A stretch of DNA of 64,000 nt. Source: Odontocerum albicorne (taxonomy: Eukaryota; Arthropoda; Insecta; Trichoptera; Odontoceridae). Location of the stretch: positions 6,572,001-6,636,000 of the forward strand of contig OX463849.1 in NCBI GenBank assembly GCA_949825065.1, in the 5' to 3' direction. Made by a program: the position numbers and the translations under genes. Every line of letters starts with the position of its first letter. Within the stretch, counting starts at the first letter, position 1. Under the pieces are notes generated by a model. It was not told where the DNA came from. It worked only from the letters and a program-made list of their open reading frames with translations, and did no database searches. Of the stretch, positions 24,360 through 34,858 are shown piece after piece.

Positions 24360-24939
24360 AACTAAAGAGGCATTATTCGTCTCAAAATATTTCTCTACCT
24401 ATATAAAATATAACTCTTATACAATTACTATGCCTTTCCCTGTTTTTCTTAAGATTTTTCTTTGATTTAAACTTCTATAAAGTTTTTTTTTTGTGAACGT
24501 TGTTTTCATACGAAATGGGAAAGGCGCGGTAATAGATAAAAAATAATAAATATGAAAAATAAATTTGATAGAAAATAACTGTTTTTAAGTCGTTAAATAG
24601 TAAAATAAATAAAATACTTAATCTATCGGCTTATAATACAAAGCAAAATATAAAGTAAACACAACCTGGCGGAAGACAATTTTTTTGTAATTACTAAAAG
24701 CCTTCGTGAGAAATACGAAAAAACCACAGCTTCGTTTTTTAGAGTTGCAGAATTTTAAATAAAAATTGTGTTGTATAACATATATGGTATATAATATATT
24801 GTCATACACAATTGTCGCAGACAATTAAAGCTATTCCAATTGCCCAGAAATGCAAAAAAAAACATGCATTAAGTTAAAATCAATGGGAGCCCTCAAACAA
24901 ATTTGAAGTCTTCTTCAAACAAGAATTCTAAATATATAG
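24360..24939. other. AT-rich stretch, including the 3' region of an older LINE
   Basis: The part nearest 24945 continues the LINE frame interrupted by the Jockey-like element: the codons CTT CTT TAA place its original stop at 24942-24940 (minus). A short SINE-tail-like CCTGGCGG lies near 24665. Nothing else is recognised. Confidence 0.5.
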
Positions 24940-25298
24940 TTAAAGAAGCAAATGATCTTTTTTTTTTTTTTTTTTTTTTTTATTTATTAAACAAGTAAAT
25001 TATTATACAAACATTTGTTGAGGCTATACCTATGTACAAATTTATTACTTAACTAATCTTAATTATATGTTATAATTTATGAACATATTTAATCTTATTT
25101 TCCTACATATCATTTTATTTTATTTATTCAATCTTAATATATGAGATCTTAGAAATAATTAACACCTACATACTACTTATAACTAGATAACTATTTTTAC
25201 ACTAATTATTCAGCAAAAACAAGTCCACTCGTTCAGGCTACTTGTATTCCATCACATTCACTCAGACCTTGGTCGTCCCAGCTAATACTGAAGGTGGA

Positions 25299-28001
25299 CT
25301 AGTCAGGCAACAGATAATGCTTCGGGAGCTTGTGCTTATAACGGAAGGGTAGGTCGGATTTACTCTCGTAAGCCCCCAGGGCAGCGACTAAGGGATTTCT
25401 GTGATTTTGTTGGCTTTTATAGAACTTCACGGTCCAAGCGAGAATGTGGTGTTGTAGGGTTTCTTCTCGCTGTTCAGCGTGAAGTCGGGTAAGATTTGTT
25501 CTGGGATGGGTGTTAAAAGATATCTTGAATGCCTTGTTCTGCACTCTCTGGAGTTTCAGGTGATCCGTGTTGCTCACACTACCCCAAACGGGTGCAGCAT
25601 AGGTCAAGATAGGACGAATAAGGGTTTTATAGAGGAGGAGCTTATTTTTGGGTGAAAGGAAGCTGCGTCGATGAAATATCGAACTGATAGCCCCTATGCC
25701 CTTGTGACCCTTCTGTCTGATGGTATTCAAATGGGTTTTCCACGTCAGTCGCCGGTCAAGGTGCAGGCCGAGGTATTTAACCACGTCCTGCCACTCAACC
25801 AGGCAACCACCGATGAATAAGGGCATCGATGGCACTCTTTCCTTGATTTTTCGGGAGAACATGATGGCCTCAGTTTTGGCGTCATTGATTTTGAGCCTCC
25901 AGTCCTGGTAGTATTTCTCAAGGATCTCAAGAGCAATCTGAAGACGGCGACCAGCTCGATCCACCTTGAGTGACGATGCGTAGCATGCCGCATCGTCAGC
26001 AAAGAGTGCGAGTTTACAGTTTGGGGGAGTAGGAATGTCGTGTGTGTAAATGTTAAATAGACATGGTCCAAGTATACTGCCTTGGGGGACACCCATAGGG
26101 ATGGGCCTGGCGGATGACGTAGAATGATGAGTGGTGACTGTGAAACTTCTATTGGAAAGGTAGGATTGAAGTAGTTTCACGAGATAGAGTGGAGTGCCAG
26201 TAAGGAGAAGTTTGTGAAGAAGGCCATCATGCCAGACAGTATCAAAAGCCTTCTCAAGGTCCAGCAGTACCATGCCAGTACTTCTGTTCCTATTGAAGCC
26301 CATCGACACGTCTTCCACGACACGGGTAAGTTGCTGGACCGTGTTGTGTCTTGTTCTAAATCCAAATTGCTCATGAGGGAATGTATTATTGGATTCGTGA
26401 TGAAACACTAGCCTTGAGGCAACCACTCTCTCAAGGATCTTGCCAAGACCTGGAAGAAGGCTGATGGGCCTGTAGCTAGTTGGATTTTCGGTAGGTTTAT
26501 TTGGCTTGTGGATAGGAACAATGTTGGCTACTTTCCAAATACTCGGAAAATACCCATTAAGGAGTGAGGCATTTATTATTTTAGTAAGAAAAATCCTCGC
26601 TTTGAGTGGTAACTGTTTAAGAAGGCTATTGTGTATATTGTCGGGACCGGGTGCTTTTCGTGTTTTAAGTCTGTCAAGGATACGACCAATTTCGGACGGG
26701 GTGCAAAGTTGCACCTCGTTTTGGTTGGTCGGGGAGTAAGCAAAGCTGGTGAGAGTGTCCTCGACAGCTTTATTGACATCAACATTTCCAAGGTCGGAAG
26801 TGATTGAGTACGTATTCTCATAAGCGTCCGCCAAGGCATTAGCCTTGTCACTGCCAGAAACAGCCAACCCTGAGGCTGTGCGCAGAGGTGGTATGCTTTG
26901 AGACGAGCACTTGATACCCTTGACGACTCGCCAGAGAGTACCGTTACCCGGTTCTAGAGCTGCCAATTTTCTCTGCCATAGCTGGTTTTTAAGTAGGCGG
27001 ATTTCTTTTTTGATTTCATCTTGGAGGACGTTTAGAAGTGTTTTGTCACGTTTGTCTAGTGAACGTCTGTAGGTCTGTCTTTGTTTGTTTTTTAGAGATA
27101 TAAGGAGTTTGATATGAGGAGTAAGAGTTATTTTGTATGGAGTGACAATTTTGAGGGGAACATTTTCATCACGGGCATTATGGATGAAGGTGGAGATGGT
27201 ATCTATCGCGGTATCAATGTCCTGTGGGCTCACCAGAGTTTCTGGTGATAGGCAGAGCTGGTTGTGGAGGTAGGCTTTGTAACCCTTCCAGTCAGCATTG
27301 GCGTAGTCGTACTGCTCCCTGAGGCTAGCAATCGGCCTCACTCCCAATGTGAAGTAGACTGGGAGGTGGTCTGACGAGAGAGCTTCTAGAGCAGTCAAGC
27401 CAGAGATGTTAGGGTAGTTTTTGACTACGGCAATGTCCAGTGTAGAAGGGCTACGGGGGTTGGTGAAACAGGTATGTTGATTTGGATAGAGTATTTGACA
27501 GTTGTGGTTTTCCATATAATTGTACAGCGTCGTTCCGTTCGGGTTAGCTCTCAAGCAGTTCCAGTAACGGTGCTTGGCATTGAAGTCCCCGGCCATGATG
27601 ACCTTGGGCCCCAAGGCCAGCACTGCCTCGATGTCCTTTTCCAGAAGTGAACGATAGCCGGTACAATATGCTGCCACAATTGTGACTGTCTCCCTGTCAA
27701 CCTTGAGGCTGATGGCAGTAGCCTCCAAGTTTGTCAGGGCGGGCGTGAGGAGTTGGGTATGATGGATAGTGTCTCGGATGAGGATCGCGGTGCCTCCACC
27801 TCTACCGGAAACGCGATCCGATCTATAGATGGTGAAGCCACCGGTGCCTCTCACACGAGATACAGGTTTTAACCAAGTTTCCGTTATAAGCACAATATCT
27901 ATACCTGAATTGTTCACCAACAGCATCAGCTCCTCGATCTTCTGCTGCATGCTGTAAGCATTCCAGCAGAGCACTTTCATTCCAGAGAAACTCGTCATCA
28001 C
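25299..28001 (-). CDS. Jockey-like ORF2: endonuclease and reverse transcriptase
   Basis: This protein nicks the target DNA and copies the element RNA by target-primed reverse transcription. Numbering is from the GTG at 28001; the first ATG is at 27998, one codon later. The APE-type endonuclease spans about 8-220: WNA (13-15), ITETW (39-43), GDFN (138-141) and SDH (210-212) carry the expected metal and catalytic residues. The reverse transcriptase spans about 437-690, with LLDLEKAFD (D581, D587), GVPQGSILGP and FADD (667-670). A C-terminal region follows to 900. Length and domain order fit the Jockey group, and no stop or frameshift interrupts it. It begins immediately after the ORF1 stop (28006-28004), suggesting coupled translation or reinitiation. 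Product assignment is firm; present activity is inference. Confidence 0.95.
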   Translation of the reverse strand: MMTSFSGMKVLCWNAYSMQQKIEELMLLVNNSGIDIVLITETWLKPVSRVRGTGGFTIYRSDRVSGRGGGTAILIRDTIHHTQLLTPALTNLEATAISLKVDRETVTIVAAYCTGYRSLLEKDIEAVLALGPKVIMAGDFNAKHRYWNCLRANPNGTTLYNYMENHNCQILYPNQHTCFTNPRSPSTLDIAVVKNYPNISGLTALEALSSDHLPVYFTLGVRPIASLREQYDYANADWKGYKAYLHNQLCLSPETLVSPQDIDTAIDTISTFIHNARDENVPLKIVTPYKITLTPHIKLLISLKNKQRQTYRRSLDKRDKTLLNVLQDEIKKEIRLLKNQLWQRKLAALEPGNGTLWRVVKGIKCSSQSIPPLRTASGLAVSGSDKANALADAYENTYSITSDLGNVDVNKAVEDTLTSFAYSPTNQNEVQLCTPSEIGRILDRLKTRKAPGPDNIHNSLLKQLPLKARIFLTKIINASLLNGYFPSIWKVANIVPIHKPNKPTENPTSYRPISLLPGLGKILERVVASRLVFHHESNNTFPHEQFGFRTRHNTVQQLTRVVEDVSMGFNRNRSTGMVLLDLEKAFDTVWHDGLLHKLLLTGTPLYLVKLLQSYLSNRSFTVTTHHSTSSARPIPMGVPQGSILGPCLFNIYTHDIPTPPNCKLALFADDAACYASSLKVDRAGRRLQIALEILEKYYQDWRLKINDAKTEAIMFSRKIKERVPSMPLFIGGCLVEWQDVVKYLGLHLDRRLTWKTHLNTIRQKGHKGIGAISSIFHRRSFLSPKNKLLLYKTLIRPILTYAAPVWGSVSNTDHLKLQRVQNKAFKISFNTHPRTNLTRLHAEQREETLQHHILAWTVKFYKSQQNHRNPLVAALGAYESKSDLPFRYKHKLPKHYLLPD

Positions 28002-28003
28002 GC

Positions 28004-29272
28004 TTATCCTACGAGCTGCTCAATGATCTCGAGGTAGATCATAGTCTTCTCGAGCTTAGTGGTGCAAGAAGCGAGCCTGCTCCGGGCTCCGATGACAAGG
28101 CGCATGATGGCGAGTAACTCGCTCTCTCCGTTTGTGAACGTGTTAATCGGGGGCGGGGGCAGGGGCTGAGCACGAGGAGGGTGGAGTGTTTGAGTAGAAA
28201 GGGGGGCTATAGGAGAGGCTGGTAGGTGAGGTGGTGAGGCTGGAGTACCGCTGGCTACCTGGCTCCACGAGCGATGGTCCATCCGGGGAGCCGGTACGCT
28301 GCGTCTCTTATGTAGGCTGGATATGTATTGTTGGCGGCGGGGGCAACCACCATAGTTGGCCGGATGAGCACCCTCGCAGTTACAGCAGGCCGCAGGGGTG
28401 TCCCGCTCTTTCTTGGGGCAGTCGGTAGTGGCATGCGCCATCAAGCACTTCACGCATCGGACTGTGTGGTTACAGTTCGCCGATGCGTGGCCAAAGTTTT
28501 GACAGCGGTAGCACTGGGTGCCTACCCTGCCACCGTTCTTGTATTTCTCCAGGCGGACGCGACAGTAGTTAATCACTGTCACTTCCGTCCGAAGAGCCTC
28601 AATGTTTGTGGCATTTGGGAAGAGTACCGTATAGAGCGGGGCACCCTTGGTCTTCATCCTGAAAACTCGGAGAGGCTTGTACCCTTGGGCGGCCAGATCA
28701 GCCGCGATGTCCTCTACCGGGAGCTCTGGGAGGCCCCTGATGACGGATCGCTTGCTGCGCTCCACCTCCGCGGTGAACGTGTGGAAGGGTGCCTGGGTCT
28801 CTCTCAGGCCAGCCACGAGAGTTTTGTGGTCCTCCAGCGTTGAGCAGTTGACAGCTGCACGGTCTCTGCCTCTGTAGGAGAGCGTGATGCCCGCCTTTGT
28901 AAAAGATTTGGCCAGATTTATTATCTGGCCATGTGTTTTGTCCCCTAAGGTAATAATTACCGGTGGGATCTTCGAGGTAATCCTCTTTACTGGCGCTCGG
29001 AAGCCAGGTGTTCCAGGGGCGTCTCCGACCTCCGGAAGTGCCTCGAATCGGTTTTGGTTCGGTAGCGGTTGTGCCGGGACTGGAGTTGATTGTTTAGCTC
29101 CATTGCGTGGAGTGATCCACGCACTGGAGTTGCTGGTGCTGGTGTTTGCAGCTACACCAGGACAGGAGAGGGCGGAATTCTTCCTCATGGGGGTGGCACG
29201 TGACTTGGCGTCCATGATGCGGCTCGAGTTTGTTCCCGAGGATTTCGGGACTTTTGTTCTTAGAACCACCAT
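28004..29272 (-). CDS. Jockey-like ORF1: zinc-knuckle RNA-binding (gag-like) protein
   Basis: This 422-aa nucleic-acid-binding protein would package element RNA into a ribonucleoprotein with ORF2. Three CCHC knuckles are visible: C254-C257-H262-C267, C273-C276-H280-C285 and C296-C299-H303-C310. The region before them (about 165-240, with RSVIRGLP and YKPLRVFRMK) resembles the domain that precedes such knuckles in Jockey-clade ORF1 proteins. The N-terminus is Ser/Thr/Pro-rich and likely disordered; a Pro-rich stretch lies near 345-375. The start ATG at 29272 is the first in a long open frame. ORF2 follows without a gap of more than a few bases. The frame is intact. Confidence 0.93.
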   Translation of the reverse strand: MVVLRTKVPKSSGTNSSRIMDAKSRATPMRKNSALSCPGVAANTSTSNSSAWITPRNGAKQSTPVPAQPLPNQNRFEALPEVGDAPGTPGFRAPVKRITSKIPPVIITLGDKTHGQIINLAKSFTKAGITLSYRGRDRAAVNCSTLEDHKTLVAGLRETQAPFHTFTAEVERSKRSVIRGLPELPVEDIAADLAAQGYKPLRVFRMKTKGAPLYTVLFPNATNIEALRTEVTVINYCRVRLEKYKNGGRVGTQCYRCQNFGHASANCNHTVRCVKCLMAHATTDCPKKERDTPAACCNCEGAHPANYGGCPRRQQYISSLHKRRSVPAPRMDHRSWSQVASGTPASPPHLPASPIAPLSTQTLHPPRAQPLPPPPINTFTNGESELLAIMRLVIGARSRLASCTTKLEKTMIYLEIIEQLVG

Positions 29273-29668
29273 GTGTGTTAACAGTTAAAAGTTAAGCACT
29301 AAAATTAACATTTCAAACGACATTTTAAATAATAATATAATAGAAAGAGTCCTCGTAAATAATTTCAGAACGGAATTTTAAATAATATAATAGAAAAAGT
29401 ACTCGTAATTAGAATGAACGTTATACAATAAAATGAGATAGGGCGGTAACGTACTGGTGTATGGACCTCGGCAACATATGTTGAAGGGACAATATATATG
29501 AGAGCCACAGGGTCCGGATACGAGTCGGCACGGTCAATTCCCAGAAATTTGGGCACTATCCTGACTGGCCCAAAACACTTCACTTCACAACGAGAATATA
29601 TCGGCTTCAATTTAGGAGCGGAGACTAAGGAAACACGTGTGTCTTGTATGACATGACGAGACGAACTC

Positions 29669-30540
29669 AAGCAAATGATCTAAAATATTGCTGAATATCC
29701 TTCCGTGGTTGCAGTCCAAAGACTGGTTTGCAGCAATTTGAACTCTTCTCCTCCATTCCCCCCTGTCCTGTGCGGCTCTCTTTAAGTCTGTATATGTTGA
29801 GCAGCGCACGTCCACCAACAGGTCCTCCAGGTACTCTCGGTGTGGGCGTCCCCTAGAGTTTGTCCCCTCGGTCATACCCTCCATTATGGCATGCAAGAGG
29901 CCCTCTTGTCGTATTATATGACCGATCCATCTTGCACGCCTTTCGGACAGGATCCTGAGCAGGTGCCTTCCTCCTTCGATTCGTTGGAGAACCTCTTCAT
30001 TTGTGATGCGGTCTCTCCAGGAAATTCCTAATAGTCTTCTATAGGACCACATCTCAAAAGCCTCTAGTCTTCGTCTATCTCTTTCGAATAGGCACCATGT
30101 CTCGCAGCCGTACATCAAGATACTCCATACATAGGTCTTGATGAGGAGTATTCTCAGTTTTTGGTCTATATTATTTGATTCTATTATTTTCGACCTTTTA
30201 TTAAATGCAAGTCTAGTCTGATGTATACGGCTGTCGACCTCGCTCTTGGACCGACCGTCCCATGTTATTTTGCTCCCGAGGTAGACAAACTCCTTGGTGT
30301 TCTTTAGTGGTTTACCCGACATCACTATTCTCATCTGGTGCTGCGCTCGGCCTACAGTCAGCAGCTTTGTTTTGTCTTTATTTATCTTCATACTGTAGTT
30401 ATTTTGAAGAATGCTTTCCATAGTTGTTAAGGCCTCTTGTAGTTCCTCTTCACTTTCAGCAACCATAGCAATATCGTCAGCGAACCTTATCATGTCCACC
30501 TTTTGCCCGTGTATCTTTACACCTGAATATAACGACACAA
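29669..30540 (-). pseudogene. RTE-like LINE fragment interrupted by the Jockey-like element
   Basis: The minus strand encodes a reverse-transcriptase C-terminal half: MIRFADDIAMVAESEEELQ (catalytic FADD), VYLGSKIT, LMYGCETW, RRARWIGHIIRQEG and RAAQDRGEWRR. The 5' part, including endonuclease and the first catalytic aspartate, is absent. The frame is open into the insertion at 29669. Beyond it the original stop is reconstituted at 24942-24940, only two codons past the target duplication. The sequence type resembles RTE-like LINEs; clade is inferred. It differs from the related fragments at 2569, 35330 and 46216, so more than one lineage is present. Confidence 0.85.
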
Positions 30541-30544
30541 TAAG

Positions 30545-31058
30545 ATGACTTGTATAGCGCTGTTTCTTGTTTGTACATCACTCTTAGAGTTAACCTTAAC
30601 CGGAAAGTTTACACAGGTATTGAATCAAACACAACTGGAACCGTTTATAAATATCTGGGTAATATGAGGAATAATAATGATACAGTGATAATTATTATAA
30701 CGCCGTTTAGAGAGCACACCCTTCCGCAAGGATGCTAAAGCTAAGGATTCAAACAACTATTTTGGACACATTCAAATATTACATTAGGATTTTTAATGTA
30801 AGGATAGGAAGACAATGGCTCAACCATGTGATAAAGAACTTCTCCGCATCTGCATATGTTCAAATAAACGTATTTGGTTCTAAAACTCTACAAAATTTAG
30901 CAAAAGATGACGAACAGCAAAAAAAAAACCTCTGTAGATCTTCCAATATGTGATAGTAGCGTATTCGACTTAAGGTGAAGTCTAGTGTATATGTGTAGTG
31001 TCATGCATATCATAAATTTTGGAAAACTTCCTAAAAAGGGTTGTCTTCAAATGTTTAC
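30545..31058 (+). repeat. Uncharacterised dispersed repeat, copy 2
   Basis: Shares with 50100-50490 the ordered blocks GCGCCGTTTAGA-like, AAGGATAGGAA-like, AGAACTTCT...TCTG.ATATGTTCA, CTTCCAATATGTGATAGT and AAAAGG.TTGTCT. It is non-coding and diverged. Confidence 0.55.
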
Positions 31059-31062
31059 TTAA

Positions 31063-31504
31063 CCTTTCCCTTCCTGTGCTAAAAAATCCGCGCGTTCCGG
31101 TGCTGTGTATTCAATACCCATCAATACACATGTAAAAATGAGCGATTTAAAATCGGAAAAATAAGACTGTTCATAGCCAATCGCTTAAAATAATTAAATT
31201 TGAAGTCAAAAGTGATAATAATTGAAATTTAATTGCTGAAAACATGAAAAAAACATCGGCTGACGCTCACAAAATGGGCGAAGCGACCACCTCAAATAGA
31301 TGCCCCAAAGCTACGAGAGCGAGCAAACTGAGATTCTATTGGTGTTTATAGTTAAGGCATAAACGTTGTGGAGGTTTAAAGATATTGTAATTTATTTTTA
31401 TCAAACACTGTTTATTTCACTTTTTTGTAACGGTAAATTCAGGGAGGCACAAACAAGTTTTTAAAAGCAATGTGTACTAGTTACACATCACAGGGAAGGA
31501 AAGG
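31063..31504 (-). mobile_element. TTAA element subfamily A, reverse copy with a foreign insert
   Basis: TTAA at 31059-31062 precedes CCTTTCCCTTCCTGTGCT; the other end is TGTGATGTGTAACTAG in reverse with flank CTAA. The middle (31342-31470) is replaced by sequence homologous to the foldback retro-insertion at 8878, so the internal half of the element is missing. Confidence 0.75.
31342..31470. repeat. Fragment of the foldback retroelement family
   Basis: It matches the left half of the 8878-9263 insert (GTTTATAGTTAAGGCAT, ACGTTGTGGAGGTTTAAAGA, TTATCAAACACTGTTTAT) but lacks most of the stem after GTAACGGTA. Confidence 0.7.
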
Positions 31505-31904
31505 CTAAACTGCAAACGCCATTCATATCTCTAAAAAATTGAGACAGACAAAGTCGATTCCATTGAAATATTACTCGAGAAAACAAACATTAACCAAAAT
31601 TGAGATCATAAATTCATTAATTATTCCGCAAGAATGCCAAAATAAATACGTTAAATGAGGGAAAATAAACTGCTATGGACCGCCACCAAAAAAAAAGTCC
31701 ACAAATATAATAGAAAATGTTGCACATCTTTAAGAACACTTTAATAGTAAAAAATCCAATAAATCACAATTCAATTTTAAAAATCAAACAGAGTAGAACA
31801 TATACGGTCTAGCAGCTACACTGCCAGTGTGATTAATTTGGCAGTACCCGAACGAAAATCGAACACGCAAACTCCCAGTTCGAAGATAGATTACCAACTA
31901 GATC

Positions 31905-32070
31905 ACGACTTCTGTGGCCTTGTTAGTAAAACACAGGTCTTCCAGTCCGGAGGCTGCAGGTTCGATTCCCGTTGAAACCCAATTTTTTTTTTCAAAATAA
32001 TTACAGTCTGGTTTTCACTTAGGGGTTCTAACAATTTTTTTGGTTGATTGGAGATAAAATCCAGCGAGTT
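31905..32070 (+). repeat. tRNA-derived SINE
   Basis: A-box region TGTGGCCTTGTTAGTAAAAC and B box GGTTCGATTCCCG are both clear, followed by TTGAAACCCAATTTTTTTT and CAGTCTGGTTTTCACTTAGG. A shortened tail (TTGGTTGATTGGAGA) follows. Confidence 0.75.
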
Positions 32071-32169
32071 GAACTGTATAGAACATAATGCTGGTAAAAA
32101 TGGTCGTCTTGATTGATATGAGAATAAAGTTATATCTACACAACTCAGTTAACTAATCCCAAACTTTTG

Positions 32170-32275
32170 GACGACATCCATGGTCTAAAATAGTTGGTAA
32201 GACGCCTGTTTGATTCCCGCTCGAACTCAGTTAAAAAAAGTATATTTCAGTCTGATTTTCACTTAAGGTGTCATA
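32170..32275 (+). repeat. tRNA-derived SINE, partial
   Basis: GTTGGTAAGACGCCTG is followed directly by TTTGATTCCCGCTCGAACTC and CAGTCTGATTTTCACTTAAG. The anticodon-region segment is deleted. Confidence 0.65.
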
Positions 32276-32363
32276 AACATCCTCTACATGCACTGTATAA
32301 AAAGAATGTGTTATACATGCTTCGTTCGGGTGCTGATATAGCTGCCAGACGTGATTTGTTTAA

Positions 32364-32970
32364 CCCTTCCTTCCCTGTGATGTGTAACCAGCACACATTG
32401 CTTCTAAAAACTTTAATATCTCTATGAATATAATAAATACTGGGTTCAGATTTTAGGTATTCCTCCGTAATACATTTACGCATTGAATGATAACAATAAT
32501 ATTAATAATAATTAGCACTTATCGGACACATCAGAGATATTTTGTGAAAATCGGGAATAAATTCACCAATACAATCAAACGTGTGCCAGTGCGTGACGTG
32601 GGTATATTAATTCTACAAAAACCGCTATGGGGGAGGAAGCGAAGCTATTCACGTCTCACTCTCACTCTACTTCGGTATATGGGAACGCAAGAAATAGAAT
32701 CCCAGTTTGCTGGCTTCTCTCGCTTCAGTAGCTCGCGGGCTTTCGTTTGAGATGGTCGTTTCGCCCGTTTTGTGAACGTCGGCCGATGTTTTTTATATGT
32801 TTTCAGCAATTAAATTTCAATTATTATTACTTTTGACTTCAAATTTAATTAATTTAAACGATTGGCTATGAATATTAAAATTTTTCCGATTTTAAATCGC
32901 TGATTTTTACATTTGTGTTGAATACATAGCACCGGAACGCGCGGATTTTTTTAGCACAGGAAGGTAAAGG
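32364..32970 (+). mobile_element. TTAA element subfamily A, complete
   Basis: The 607-bp copy is bounded by TTAA at 32360-32363 and 32971-32974. Termini are CCCTTCCTTCCCTGTGATG and GCACAGGAAGGTAAAGG. This is the cleanest subfamily A copy, and its uninterrupted interior shows the target site used by the nested insertion at 11780. Confidence 0.9.
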
Positions 32971-32974
32971 TTAA

Positions 32975-33503
32975 TAATAGTACGTTCAAGTCCTGAGTAA
33001 GTGCACTGTTGAGAATAATTTGTTCTCTAAAAGGCGCTTTATAAAATTGTCCTAAGAATGAATGAATTTGTATTTGCTTAAAAAAAATCTTATTTAGTAG
33101 ATCAAATAAAATAAAAAAATTAAAATTATGCATGCCTTTACGTGTCAATCTAATTTTTCTCCCACTGCTCCACGTTGCTTGATCAAAGATCAAGTTTTCT
33201 TTAATGAATTATTCAAAATGCTTTCAATTTCCCTTCCATTAAGAGAAACTGAATTTTCCCAACGAAAAAAAAATATATTGAACGCCAAATTAAAATATTT
33301 CTTCGAGACTTTTTTGCAGTTTATTCCTTTGAAGACAGCGCTTTAAAGAAGTAATTGTGTCGAAAGAATTATTTGCTTTTTTTTTCTTTTCTAGCCCTTT
33401 CATAATTATTTCAAAAGTATATTCAAATTATGTACTCTCAATTATATAAACTAATGATATTTTCTCTATTTTATAAAGTAATGCTGTATAAAAGTTTAGG
33501 AGC
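32975..33503. other. AT-rich stretch without recognised genes
   Basis: Nothing is assigned. Confidence 0.45.
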
Positions 33504-33876
33504 TGTGTCCTTAAGGGAGAGATGATGATGATTTGTTGATAAATAAAACTCGTTTTAGATCGCAATGCGGAAAGAGAGTGATTTATTTGGTAGATGTAGG
33601 TATTTATATCATTCTTGAATGTGTGCGGGAATGCGCTCGCAATATGCCGCCGTCTCGTTTCTGCATCCGCAAAACGATTAATGTTGTATGTAGGTATTAT
33701 TCAAATACGGAACTGGCGCGACAGATGTGGTGCCTTCTCACTCTGGCATGGAATGCGCTCCGCGCCCGGCAATGAGTTGAATGACCGGCGTGTGGACTTT
33801 GTACTTGTTTGTTTTGAATTGTCAAGGAATGCAAATGTCGGATCGTCGGTCATTGACCGAGTGTGCGACCGCCACA
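33504..33876 (-). mobile_element. Probable solo LTR, copy 2
   Basis: On the minus strand it begins TGTGGCGGTCGCACACTCGG and ends CTTAAGGACACA. TATAAATACCTACATC is followed by CAAATAAATCACTCTC, the same TATA/polyadenylation arrangement as in 16979-17344. Length (373 bp) and the shared GGTCATTCAACTC block support a common family. No flanking retroelement genes are present, and target duplications are not clear. Confidence 0.6.
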
Positions 33877-34014
33877 AAAGCATGCACGGAGAAGAATACA
33901 TGGGGTAACAATGTATGACAGAATATGAAATGAATTGATGAAGGATGAATGTAAACTGAAAGCTGATGTGTAAAGTTAGATGACAAAGAATATATTGAGA
34001 TGGTGTGAGCATGT

Positions 34015-34548
34015 AAAGGGCCTTTCAAATTGAGCGGTTTTTTGAGTTTTTAGATAAAACACAGGTGGTGCCGTAAACTTGCCTAGGTCTTGTGACATTT
34101 GAGAAGTGTAATGTATGACATTTATAAAAATGGAGTCGTATACAAAACAACAACGCGTTCAGATTGAGAATTATTTTATGTATTGTTATCTCCGGAAACG
34201 GTGATGTTAATTGGCTAGATTATTTGATCTGACTATTTTTTCTGGGGCTTACGTGAAAAGCCAGGTCTATAAGAATGACTTCCAATCAATTCCTGGACTA
34301 AATTATTCGCGTTATTGTTGAGCTAGAACCGCAATTATGCCAAAATGTCATCGAAAATTTTGACCAAAGAGTAGACATCTGTGGAGCTGCAAGAGGTAGA
34401 CATTTGATGAATATTACTTTTTATGTTCAAATGTCCTACATTATACTTCAATGACCAATACAAAATTTTATGAAATCAAAGCAAATTGTGTGCTTTATTC
34501 AAGAATTAAAAAAAAATATTAAAAAAACCGCCCAATTTGAAAGACCCG
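34015..34548 (+). mobile_element. Deletion-derived mariner-like element, copy 1
   Basis: Termini are inverted: AAAGGGCCTTTCAAATTGAG at the left and CCGCCCAATTTGAAAGACCC at the right. Just inside is the start of a transposase (ATGGAGTCGTATAC, then CAACGCGTTCAGATTG). This is joined to its far C-terminus (YVKSQVYKND). The DNA-binding region and first catalytic residues are missing. It belongs to the Tc1/mariner group by its terminal repeats and residual DLT motif. Confidence 0.75.
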
Positions 34549-34858
34549 TTAGAACAAATAATGAAGAAAGGCTAAAAAACAGATGTACAGTACAGATTTA
34601 AGGAGAAGGCATATGAGAGGAAGATAAAGGAAAGTATCAAGTGAATGATATTTTGAAAGAAGGAAAAGTAAAATGAAAGAATACGGAATTAATTGTCTAA
34701 GGATAAAAGTGAACTAAAGTCTTGCAAAACAAATACGAGTATATATTGCAAATGTGAGTGGAAGGCGTGGTAGAGGAAGACCAAGGAAATAATAATGTGC
34801 CTACCCTGACAAAGAAATGACATGACGTATGTATAAATCGACAAACAAGAGAAATAAT

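Larger units (their letters stand above)
24959..29668 (-). mobile_element. Full-length Jockey-like non-LTR retrotransposon
   Basis: The element is about 4.7 kb, with 5' UTR (29273-29668), ORF1, ORF2, 3' UTR and a poly(A) tail (poly-T at 24959-24980, plus strand). It is bounded by perfect 13-bp direct repeats AAGCAAATGATCT at 24946-24958 and 29669-29681. Both reading frames are open. It is visibly more GC-rich than the surrounding DNA. The combination of complete ends, intact frames and identical target duplication indicates a recent, possibly competent insertion. It landed in the 3' end of another LINE's reading frame. Confidence 0.95.

Noticed and set aside
28328..29288. Plus-strand frames of 134-171 codons opposite Jockey ORF1
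   Set aside because: They are antisense shadows of a GC-rich coding region whose minus-strand protein has clear zinc knuckles.
33615..33908. 97-codon frame across the second LTR
   Set aside because: It lies antisense to LTR promoter sequence and crosses the LTR edge; no similarity is recognised.
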